This document shows positions 7,223 through 12,836 of a DNA stretch of 25,039 nt, in pieces; positions within the stretch are counted from its first letter, which is position 1; each line of letters opens with the position of its first letter. The translations under genes were made by a program, and so were the position numbers. The DNA is from JBBDZE01 sp040900345 (GTDB lineage: Bacteria > Patescibacteriota > Minisyncoccia > Spechtbacterales > 2-12-FULL-38-22). The notes beneath the pieces are model-generated. The model worked only from the letters and a program-made list of their open reading frames with translations. It ran no database searches and had not been told where the DNA came from. The stretch lies in assembly GCA_040900345.1 (NCBI GenBank), contig JBBDZE010000020.1:1-25039 (forward strand), given 5' to 3'.

Positions 7223-8749
7223 ATGTCCGTACTAACCGTACTTGGTTTCGGTATCGCTGCGGTAGTGGGTATCGTTCTGGGGTATCTCGTTCGCCAATCT
7301 ATTGCGAAGCGGCAAGAGGATACGATTGAAGCCCGCATCAGTAAAGCAACGCAGGATGCAAAAGAAAAGGCGCAAAAGATCCTTGAAAAAGCAGAGAAAG
7401 AAGCAGCTGAAGTTCTAGATTCAGCGAAGCAAGCAGAAAAAGAACGCCAGGAACTCTTTATGCAGCGCGAAACTCACTTGTTGCGCAAAGAAGAGACACT
7501 GGACCAGAAAGATGCTCAACTGCAGAAACAGGTTCACGAAGTTGAAAGCAACCAAAAGCGCGTGGAAGAAGTACGCGCGGAACTCGAAGAATTAAAGAAG
7601 AGGCACATTGCCGAGCTTGAACGTATTGCCGGCACGAACGTCAAGCAGGCGAAAGAAGAGCTTCTCAAGCAAATCGAAGAGGAGTATCAGCAGGAATTTC
7701 ACGACCGGCTGGTAAAATTGGAACAGTTTGGCAAGGAGGGTCTTGAGGAAAAGGCCCGCATGATGATGGTCACGGCCATGCAGCGCTATGCATCGTCTCA
7801 GACCCAGGAGGCGACCACCACGACGGTCTCTCTTCCCAGCGATGAGATTAAAGGCCGCATCATTGGGAAGGAGGGCCGTAATATCAAAACACTTGAGCGC
7901 CTGACGGGTGTCGATATTATCATTGACGATACCCCCGAGGCAATCGTCCTTTCTTCGTTTGACGCCGTGCGTCGCCACATTGCGCGCGTGACCATCGAAA
8001 AACTCATCAGCGACGGCCGCATTCAGCCGGCGCGTATTGAGGAGGCGGTGCTGAAAGCGAAAGAGGAAATTAACGAAAAAATCAAAGAAGCCGGTGATGC
8101 CGCGCTCTACGACGCCGGCATTGTGGGCGTAGACCCCAAGCTCGTGTGGCTTCTGGGGCGTTTGCGGTTTCGCACCAGCTATGGGCAAAATGTCCTCATG
8201 CACTCCCTGGAGGTCGCCCATATTGCCGGCGCCATTGCCGGAGAGCTTGGTGCTGACATCGCAATTGCCAAGAAGGGGGGCCTTTTTCACGACATCGGTA
8301 AGGCCGTTGACCACGAGGTAGAGGGAAGCCACGTTGAAATTGGCATGAAGCTCCTCGCCAAGTATGGCATTGCCCAAAGCGTCATCGACGCGATGAAGTC
8401 CCACCACGAGGAGTACCCGTATGAAACCATTGAGGCGCGCATCGTGCAGGCGGCCGACGCTATCTCTGCGGCTCGGCCCGGGGCTCGTCGCGACACCGTC
8501 GAAAACTACTTGCATCGTCTGGCGGAGCTTGAGCAGGTCGCGACAAACTTTGTCGGCGTTGAGAGGGCCTATGCCATTCAGGCCGGCCGCGAGGTGCGGG
8601 TATTTGTGACTCCCGATCAGGTCAACGACGCTGCAGCACTCCTGCTGGCACGGGATATTGCCAACAAAATTCAGGAAGAACTCAAGTACCCCGGCGAGAT
8701 AAAAGTAACGCTCATTCGCGAAACCCGCGTTACCGAGTACGCGCGCTAG
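7223..8749 (+). CDS. rny: Ribonuclease Y
   Basis: RNase Y is a membrane-anchored endoribonuclease that initiates mRNA decay in bacteria lacking RNase E. The 508-residue protein has an N-terminal membrane helix (about 4-23: VLGFGIAAVVGIVLGYLV) and a long charged coiled coil (about 30-175). A KH domain with GRIIGKEGRNIKTLERLTG begins near residue 211. The HD domain includes HSLEVAHIAG and the metal-binding pair H356-D357 in LFHDIGKAVDHEVEGSH. The length and C-terminus (KYPGEIKVTLIRETRVTEYAR) match the family. The stop is 8 nt before ymdB, so the two form an operon. Confidence 0.97.
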   Translation: MSVLTVLGFGIAAVVGIVLGYLVRQSIAKRQEDTIEARISKATQDAKEKAQKILEKAEKEAAEVLDSAKQAEKERQELFMQRETHLLRKEETLDQKDAQLQKQVHEVESNQKRVEEVRAELEELKKRHIAELERIAGTNVKQAKEELLKQIEEEYQQEFHDRLVKLEQFGKEGLEEKARMMMVTAMQRYASSQTQEATTTTVSLPSDEIKGRIIGKEGRNIKTLERLTGVDIIIDDTPEAIVLSSFDAVRRHIARVTIEKLISDGRIQPARIEEAVLKAKEEINEKIKEAGDAALYDAGIVGVDPKLVWLLGRLRFRTSYGQNVLMHSLEVAHIAGAIAGELGADIAIAKKGGLFHDIGKAVDHEVEGSHVEIGMKLLAKYGIAQSVIDAMKSHHEEYPYETIEARIVQAADAISAARPGARRDTVENYLHRLAELEQVATNFVGVERAYAIQAGREVRVFVTPDQVNDAAALLLARDIANKIQEELKYPGEIKVTLIRETRVTEYAR

Positions 8750-8757
8750 CACACGGC

Positions 8758-9594
8758 ATGCCCCTTACCATCCTTTTTTTCGGAGATATCTTCGGCCGCC
8801 CCGGCAGGGAGGCGGTCGGTAAGATTCTGCCCGAGCTCCGCGAGCAATACCATCCTGATTTTATCGTTGCCAACGTAGAAAATCTTGCCCATGGCCGCGG
8901 CATTACGCGTGCCACCATGGAGGAACTTGAGCGCATGGGCGCGTTCCACGCTTATACCGGTGGCAATCACATTTGGGATAAGGCGGAGGCTACCGAGCTA
9001 TTCACCAGCGGTAGCATGCCGCTGGTGCGGCCGCTCAATTATGCTCGGGATGTTCCGGGAACAGGAGCGCGCGTGGTGGCTAACGGCGCGCAGCGCATGG
9101 TGGTCATCAACGCCCTCGGGCGGGTCTTCATGAAGGGAACGGAAGAGCTTACGGAGCCGTTTTCAGCTATAGACGCCGTACTGGAGCGTTACACTCTGGA
9201 CAAGAACGACGATGAGCGAGAGTATGTCAATGCGATTCTTGTTGATCTGCACGCCGAAGCTACGTCTGAAAAACGGGCGATGGGCTTCTACCTCGACGGG
9301 CGTATTTCAATGTTCGTCGGCACCCACACGCATGTTCCGACCCGCGATGAACAAATTTTGCCCAAAGGAACGGCCTATCTGACAGACGTTGGCATGGTAG
9401 GTCCGCTCAACTCCAGCATAGGGCTTGAGGTGGAGGGCATTATTGAACAGTTTCTTGAGAACACGCTCACGCCCCCCAAAAAAGAGGTCAGCGAATACCC
9501 GGAAGTAGAGGTCGGCGCAGTCGTTGTGCGCGTGGGAGAGACCGGACTTGCCGAGAGCATTGAGCCGATTCGCAAAATTGTCGATATCGGCTAG
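8758..9594 (+). CDS. ymdB: YmdB/TIGR00282-family metallophosphoesterase
   Basis: Members of this family are dinuclear-metal phosphodiesterases; the B. subtilis protein hydrolyses cyclic nucleotides in vitro and affects biofilm and motility decisions. The 278-residue protein keeps the ligands D10 (FFGDIFGRPGR), E41-N42 (VANVENLAHG), N70-H71 (TGGNHIWDK), H165 (VDLHAEATSEK) and H190/H192 (GTHTHVPTRD). The end LTDVGMVGP and the C-terminal domain are typical. In Firmicutes the same gene also sits directly behind rny, so the pair is conserved across distant phyla, which suggests a shared role in RNA turnover or signalling. The start ATG is 8 nt after the rny stop, with no Shine-Dalgarno. Confidence 0.92.
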   Translation: MPLTILFFGDIFGRPGREAVGKILPELREQYHPDFIVANVENLAHGRGITRATMEELERMGAFHAYTGGNHIWDKAEATELFTSGSMPLVRPLNYARDVPGTGARVVANGAQRMVVINALGRVFMKGTEELTEPFSAIDAVLERYTLDKNDDEREYVNAILVDLHAEATSEKRAMGFYLDGRISMFVGTHTHVPTRDEQILPKGTAYLTDVGMVGPLNSSIGLEVEGIIEQFLENTLTPPKKEVSEYPEVEVGAVVVRVGETGLAESIEPIRKIVDIG

Positions 9595-9618
9595 CAGTGC
9601 TCAAAACCCTTTGTGGTG

Positions 9619-9648
9619 TTGAATTTTATACGCTCTTATGGGTACAAT
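9619..9648 (+). promoter_or_regulatory. Promoter of the HU gene
   Basis: TTGAAT (9619-9624) and TACAAT (9643-9648) are 18 bases apart. The predicted start, near 9655, falls inside a 12-bp palindrome and leaves a leader of about 55 nt. Confidence 0.65.
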
Positions 9649-9650
9649 TA

Positions 9651-9662
9651 TACCTATAGGTA
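9651..9662. promoter_or_regulatory. Palindrome at the HU transcription start (operator candidate)
   Basis: TACCTATAGGTA is a perfect 12-bp palindrome starting 3 bases after the -10 box. Its position over the start site is that of a repressor operator, but no regulator can be named. Confidence 0.5.
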
Positions 9663-9709
9663 ATTAAAGGTCGTTTTCGAACAGCTATAACGTAACTATT
9701 CTCATTGAT

Positions 9710-9982
9710 ATGAACAGAGACCAATTACTTGACGCCATGGCAAGCCGCGCAAACGTTACGAAAAAACAGGCGGGCGATGTGTTGGATGCATTCAAGGAAG
9801 AAGTGACAAAAGCATTGAGCTCAGGCGACCAGATCGCACTGACGGGGTTTGGCACATTCCAAATTTCTAAGCGAGCTGCACGCCAGGGCCGCAACCCCAA
9901 AACGGGAGAGGCTATGAGCATTCCCGCGATGAATCTGCCGAAGTTTAAAGCCGGCAAAGGATTGAAGGACGCCGTTCGATAA
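9710..9982 (+). CDS. HU/IHF-family DNA-binding protein
   Basis: This is a 90-residue histone-like protein that bends and compacts DNA as a dimer. Its helices (MNRDQLLDAMASRANVTKKQ, then DVLDAFKEEVTKALSSGDQ), the strand LTGFGTFQI and the DNA-binding arm with the RNPKTGE tip, followed by IPAMNLPKFKAGKGLKDAV, are standard. The conserved proline of the arm is present (NP). The sequence does not show whether it is HU or a site-specific relative. It is a single-gene transcription unit with its own promoter, possible operator and terminator. Confidence 0.95.
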   Translation: MNRDQLLDAMASRANVTKKQAGDVLDAFKEEVTKALSSGDQIALTGFGTFQISKRAARQGRNPKTGEAMSIPAMNLPKFKAGKGLKDAVR

Positions 9983-9997
9983 ATGTTCGGTCGATGC

Positions 9998-10030
9998 AAA
10001 CAAAAAACGCGCTCAGCGCGTTTTTTGTTT
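9998..10030. terminator. Terminator of the HU gene
   Basis: A perfect 15-bp stem (9998-10012 with 10016-10030) has a TCA loop; the core ACGCGC/GCGCGT is flanked by A6 and T6. It can work in both directions and starts 15 nt after the HU stop. Confidence 0.9.
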
Positions 10031-10047
10031 GGGGGACGGGGATAAGC

Positions 10048-10089
10048 CCTAATAAACGGCTAACACTGCAGTGTTAGCCGTTTATTAGG
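10048..10089. terminator. Perfect 42-bp palindrome ending at the maf stop
   Basis: Bases 10048-10068 are the exact reverse complement of 10069-10089, centred on CTGCAG with no spacer. On the minus strand it overlaps the maf stop codon (10085-10087) and should fold into a long hairpin at the mRNA 3' end. It probably terminates maf or protects its 3' end. The T-tract is imperfect, so termination is inferred. Confidence 0.75.
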
Positions 10090-10660
10090 CGGGAGTGATG
10101 CCGAAGTCTTTGAGAACGCGTGCTACCTCGCAGAGGGGGAGGCCAACTACGTTATAGAAATCTCCTTCTATCTTTTCTACAAATATTGCGCCGCGGCCCT
10201 GTATGGCGTAGGCGCCGGCTTTATCAAGGGGCTCATGCGTCTGCACGTACGTACCTATTTCTTCTTCAGACAGGTTACAAAAGTAGACCGTCGTTTCAAC
10301 TGCCCGCGATACGCGTTTGTCTCGAGCCGCCTCAATTACGGTGAAACCCGTAATAACGGTATGCGATGTGCCGTTGAGCCGCTGTAGTGTGCGCACGGCC
10401 TCCTCTTCCGTATGCGGCTTTCCCAAAAGGGTTCCTTCAAAGACAATAAAGGTGTCTGCGCCAAGCACGACAGCATCCGCATTATTACGAGCAACGGCCT
10501 CGGCTTTACCGCGAGAAAGCTCCTGCGCGAGCTCAGCAGGAGGTATTTCGAGGGTCATGTCCTCCTCAAAATCACTGGGTTCTACTTGGAATGAAAAGCC
10601 GGCTTGTTCGAGCAGCTCTTTTCGTCGTGGTGATCCGGAAGCAAGAATCAATTCTTTCAT
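10085..10660 (-). CDS. maf: Maf/YhdE-family nucleoside triphosphate pyrophosphatase
   Basis: Maf proteins hydrolyse non-canonical or specific NTPs (dTTP, UTP or modified forms) to monophosphate and pyrophosphate, acting in house-cleaning or division arrest. The 191-residue sequence starts with ILASGSPRRKELL (S8, R12, R13), has the general-base D69 in VLGADTFI, K81 in LLGKP, and the later motifs NGTSHTVITG and AGAYAIQGRGAIFVEKIEGDFYNVVGLPL. The last of these is typical of the dTTP/UTP-directed YhdE branch. The ATG lies only 4 nt after the encoded CCA of tRNA-Gly, so the maf mRNA must arise from the tRNA transcript and could be leaderless after tRNA 3' processing. Confidence 0.93.
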   Translation of the reverse strand: MKELILASGSPRRKELLEQAGFSFQVEPSDFEEDMTLEIPPAELAQELSRGKAEAVARNNADAVVLGADTFIVFEGTLLGKPHTEEEAVRTLQRLNGTSHTVITGFTVIEAARDKRVSRAVETTVYFCNLSEEEIGTYVQTHEPLDKAGAYAIQGRGAIFVEKIEGDFYNVVGLPLCEVARVLKDFGITPA

Positions 10661-10664
10661 ATGT

Positions 10665-10739
10665 TGGAGCGGGTAGGGGGAATCGAACCCCCATCATCAG
10701 GTTGGAAACCTGATGTAATAGCCATTATACGATACCCGC
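10665..10739 (-). tRNA. tRNA-Gly(UCC), CCA encoded
   Basis: On the minus strand the acceptor GCGGGTA pairs with TACCCGC. The anticodon stem TCAGG/CCTGA holds the loop TTTCCAA (anticodon TCC), and the T-arm is GGGGG-TTCGATT-CCCCC. The discriminator is T and is followed by an encoded CCA (10667-10665). Four bases separate it from the GIY-YIG stop upstream and four from the maf ATG downstream. Confidence 0.95.
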
Positions 10740-10743
10740 GTAG

Positions 10744-10998
10744 TTAAATGATTGGTTTTCCGTATTTAATTAAGTTCTCTTTCTTTTCTCTGCGCCACCC
10801 TTTGATTTGGCGCTCTCTTTTTCGAGCTTCGCGTAATGTTATAAAGGGTTCCCGGTATACTAATTTAAAACTTTGCGTTCGATGCGTGAATTCTGCGCCA
10901 TCGCCAGTTTTGTGTCGCCTAATTCGCGAGGAGACATTTGTGCTCACCCCAACATAGAGGTGATTCTTAGGCCCACGGAGAATGTATACCTCGTGCAT
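10744..10998 (-). CDS. GIY-YIG nuclease-superfamily protein (YhbQ/UPF0213-like)
   Basis: The 84-residue product consists of one GIY-YIG module: VYILRGPKNHLYVGVSTN (the VYI and YVG triplets at 4-6 and 15-17), the conserved arginine helix SSRIRRHKTGDGAEFT, then LREARKRERQIKGWRREKKENLI. Stand-alone proteins of this size are widespread; some have nuclease activity in vitro, but the cellular role is unclear. The gene lies between tRNA-Pro and tRNA-Gly on the same strand and ends 4 nt before the tRNA, so it is probably co-transcribed with the tRNAs and maf. Confidence 0.9.
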   Translation of the reverse strand: MHEVYILRGPKNHLYVGVSTNVSSRIRRHKTGDGAEFTHRTQSFKLVYREPFITLREARKRERQIKGWRREKKENLIKYGKPII

Positions 10999-11014
10999 AA
11001 CCTTAAAGGTAGAG

Positions 11015-11079
11015 CCCTTCGATAAACTCAGGGCCCTTCGTCTGCGTTCAAGGTCGTAGACCCTGAGCTTGTCGAAGGG
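11015..11079. repeat. REP-like inverted repeat next to tRNA-Pro
   Basis: CCCTTCGATAAACTCAGGG (11015-11033) and CCCTGAGCTTGTCGAAGGG (11061-11079) are inverted copies differing at two positions that still pair as G-U on one strand. The spacer begins with an extra CCCTTCG (11034-11040). Palindromic elements with a 'TTCGACAAGCTCAGGG' core are common interspersed repeats in many bacterial genomes. The right arm directly abuts the 3' end of tRNA-Pro. Confidence 0.85.
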
Positions 11080-11150
11080 TCGGGGTGCCGAGAATCGAAC
11101 TCGGTCTACCTGCTCCCAAAGCAGGTGTACTGCCGGTATACTACACCCCG
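11080..11150 (-). tRNA. tRNA-Pro(UGG), no encoded CCA
   Basis: On the minus strand CGGGGTG pairs with CACCCCG. The anticodon stem CCTGC/GCAGG holds TTTGGGA (anticodon TGG), the T-loop is TTCGATT, and the discriminator is A. The bases after it are CCC, the start of the REP-like arm, so CCA has to be added by the nucleotidyltransferase. Confidence 0.95.
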
Positions 11151-11194
11151 CGGCGCGTACATTGGTGAAGAGACATTCAACTATAGAATACTTT

Positions 11195-11422
11195 TCAAAC
11201 GATGTCGAGGGTGTTGCCGGGGCGCTCTAACCCGCGAAGAAAGCGCTCGATATCAGCTGCGCGGTAGAGGCGGTAGTTGTTGATGGGATTGCGCGACGCC
11301 CTCAGTTTGTCGCGCTTGTCCCAGTTTCGCAGGGTCAGCGGCGTGACACCCAGCAAATACGCCGCCTCGCCTACGGTGTAGTACTGTTTGTCGAGAAGCT
11401 TTCGTCGTTTTGCTGGATGCAT
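11195..11422 (-). CDS. MerR/excisionase-type helix-turn-helix protein
   Basis: This is a 75-residue protein made of one winged HTH of the MerR/HTH_17 class: YYTVGEAAYLLGVTPLTLRNWDKRDKL, then a wing with NYRLYRAADIERFL. It has no effector domain. Such small proteins act as DNA-binding regulators or excisionase-like factors; the target is unknown. The ATG at 11422 starts MHPAKRRKLL; a longer frame to 11467 would run upstream of the predicted promoter, so 11422 is preferred. It is divergent from the histidine kinase gene with only 87 bases between the starts, so it could regulate the pilus operon. That is an inference from position. Confidence 0.85.
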   Translation of the reverse strand: MHPAKRRKLLDKQYYTVGEAAYLLGVTPLTLRNWDKRDKLRASRNPINNYRLYRAADIERFLRGLERPGNTLDIV

Positions 11423-11434
11423 GATGGTAGGGCT

Positions 11435-11462
11435 ATTATACCAGCGGTCTTGCCGTTCGCAA
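11435..11462 (-). promoter_or_regulatory. Promoter of the HTH gene
   Basis: On the minus strand TTGCGA (11462-11457) and TATAAT (11440-11435) are 16 bases apart. Twelve bases follow before the ATG, leaving a leader of only about 5 nt. Confidence 0.6.
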
Positions 11463-11494
11463 AGCACGTGTGTACAAGGGGCAGTAAGTCTTTT

Positions 11495-11503
11495 TGGTAT
11501 ACT
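11495..11503 (+). promoter_or_regulatory. Extended -10 promoter of the pilus operon, predicted leaderless
   Basis: TGG directly precedes TATACT (11498-11503). Six bases later comes the ATG at 11510, so transcription should begin at or beside the start codon. No strong -35 box is present. Confidence 0.55.
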
Positions 11504-11509
11504 AAAGGC

Positions 11510-12451
11510 ATGAACCGCTTTGTGCGACAGATTTTTTTCTGGAAAGATTGCCGCCAGTACGGCGTGAGCATTTGGGCCTGTCCCAGCTTCCTTTTTTTAC
11601 TCATCGGTTTCATTACGATCGTTGCGATTGTTGCTACCTACATTGCGGGTACTCGGTACTCTGATCCCTACCTCATACCGCCCCTCGTCATCCTGGTCAC
11701 TCTTCTCATATTCATACCCGGGACACTTATTGTCCGAACATTTGAGAAAATGGCGCAGACCAATAAGATGAAGACCGAGTTTGTGAGTATTACTTCTCAT
11801 CAACTGCGATCGCCCCTCTCTTCAATCAAGTGGTCGCTTGACCTGCTGCTCAATAGCAAGTTGGGGCAGTTGGACGCGCGGCAGCAGCGCTACCTGCATG
11901 TCATTCAAGCCAATAACGAGCAGATGCTGAAGCTCGTCAACGACCTACTGAATGTTTCTCGGGCCGATGAAGGGCGCCTCGTGCTGCGTAAGGATACTGT
12001 CGATGTGCACCACATCGTGGAAGAGGTCGTGAAGGAGTTTGAAACGACGGCCCAGCAACGAAATATTACCATACGTTTAGAGATGGATAAGCGCAGGCTG
12101 CCCGTGCGGGGGGACGAAACCTACCTGGAGATGGTGGTGGTGAACTTTCTTGACAACGCCGTTCGCTACACGAAAGGTTCGGGAGAAGTTATTGTGCGGC
12201 TTTTTGCCATAGATTCAACCGTGCGCTTTGAGGTGGAAGATCGGGGCGTAGGCATCCCCGCGGGCGATCAGGAACTCATTTTTAAAAAATTTTTTCGTTC
12301 GCAAAATGCCGTGCGGCATCAGACCGAGGGCACCGGGCTCGGGTTGTTCATTGCCCGGGCGGTCATCCTCGGCTTGAAGGGGCGTATTGGATTTACGTCA
12401 CAGGAGGGCAAGGGGAGCATATTTTGGTTTGAACTGCCCGCTATTACCTAG
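11510..12451 (+). CDS. Membrane histidine kinase with no extracellular sensor
   Basis: The 313-residue protein has two membrane helices (about 25-47 and 54-76) joined by a loop of only about 7 residues, then a HisKA domain with the phospho-acceptor H97 in SITSHQLRSPLSSIKW. The HATPase domain shows an N-box NFLDNAVRY (212-220), G1 DRGVGIP (244-250) and G2 GTGLGLF (274-280). The layout resembles intramembrane-sensing kinases that detect membrane state or a partner protein. The ATG at 11510 is preferred over an in-frame upstream ATG at 11417 because the promoter -10 lies at 11498-11503. The response regulator starts 3 nt after the stop. The kinase and regulator head the pilus operon, so control of pilus assembly is the likely output. 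Confidence 0.9.
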   Translation: MNRFVRQIFFWKDCRQYGVSIWACPSFLFLLIGFITIVAIVATYIAGTRYSDPYLIPPLVILVTLLIFIPGTLIVRTFEKMAQTNKMKTEFVSITSHQLRSPLSSIKWSLDLLLNSKLGQLDARQQRYLHVIQANNEQMLKLVNDLLNVSRADEGRLVLRKDTVDVHHIVEEVVKEFETTAQQRNITIRLEMDKRRLPVRGDETYLEMVVVNFLDNAVRYTKGSGEVIVRLFAIDSTVRFEVEDRGVGIPAGDQELIFKKFFRSQNAVRHQTEGTGLGLFIARAVILGLKGRIGFTSQEGKGSIFWFELPAIT

Positions 12452-12454
12452 CTC

Positions 12455-12835
12455 ATGAAAAAAGTTTTATTCATTGAAGACGAACCCGTACTGCAAGAAA
12501 CCCTTGCCGAAGCGCTTCACGAAGCGGGTTTTGAAGTAGCACTCGCCGCGGACGGTGAAAAGGGTCTCGAGCTAATCCTTGCCAATGAGTACGACCTAAT
12601 CTTACTCGACCTAATCTTACCCAGGCGTAATGGTTTTCAGATTATGGAGGCATTGAAAAAAGAGGGGCGGATACCGAAAGCGCCCATTGTGGTACTTACC
12701 AATCTTGAAAGCGCCCATGATGTGGAGCGCGTGCTTGCGTTGGGTGCTACCACGTATTTGGTCAAAGCTCACTATACGCCATCCGATATCGTGCAGAAAA
12801 TTCGCCAAATGTTAGAGAAAGAAACGTGGGATTAG
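12455..12835 (+). CDS. Single-domain response regulator (CheY-like REC)
   Basis: The 126-residue REC domain has the acidic pair near E8-D9 (FIEDE), the phospho-acceptor D52 in LLDLILP, T82 in VVLTN and K104 in TYLVKAHY. No DNA-binding or enzymatic domain follows, so it must act by protein contact, as CheY and the pilus regulators PilG/PilH do. It starts 3 nt after the kinase stop and ends 1 nt before pilB, which suggests it may act on the assembly ATPase. A 14-bp duplication (12592-12605 and 12607-12620) encodes the DLIL-LDLIL strand around D52. Confidence 0.92.
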   Translation: MKKVLFIEDEPVLQETLAEALHEAGFEVALAADGEKGLELILANEYDLILLDLILPRRNGFQIMEALKKEGRIPKAPIVVLTNLESAHDVERVLALGATTYLVKAHYTPSDIVQKIRQMLEKETWD

Positions 12836-12836
12836 T

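Noticed and set aside
7592..8752. 386-codon minus-strand open frame opposite rny
   Set aside because: It is the complement of the RNase Y gene, with no family resemblance or start signal.
12592..12620. 14-bp duplication in the response regulator
   Set aside because: It encodes the normal REC beta-3 strand (DLILLDLIL), so it is probably coincidental codon use rather than an element.
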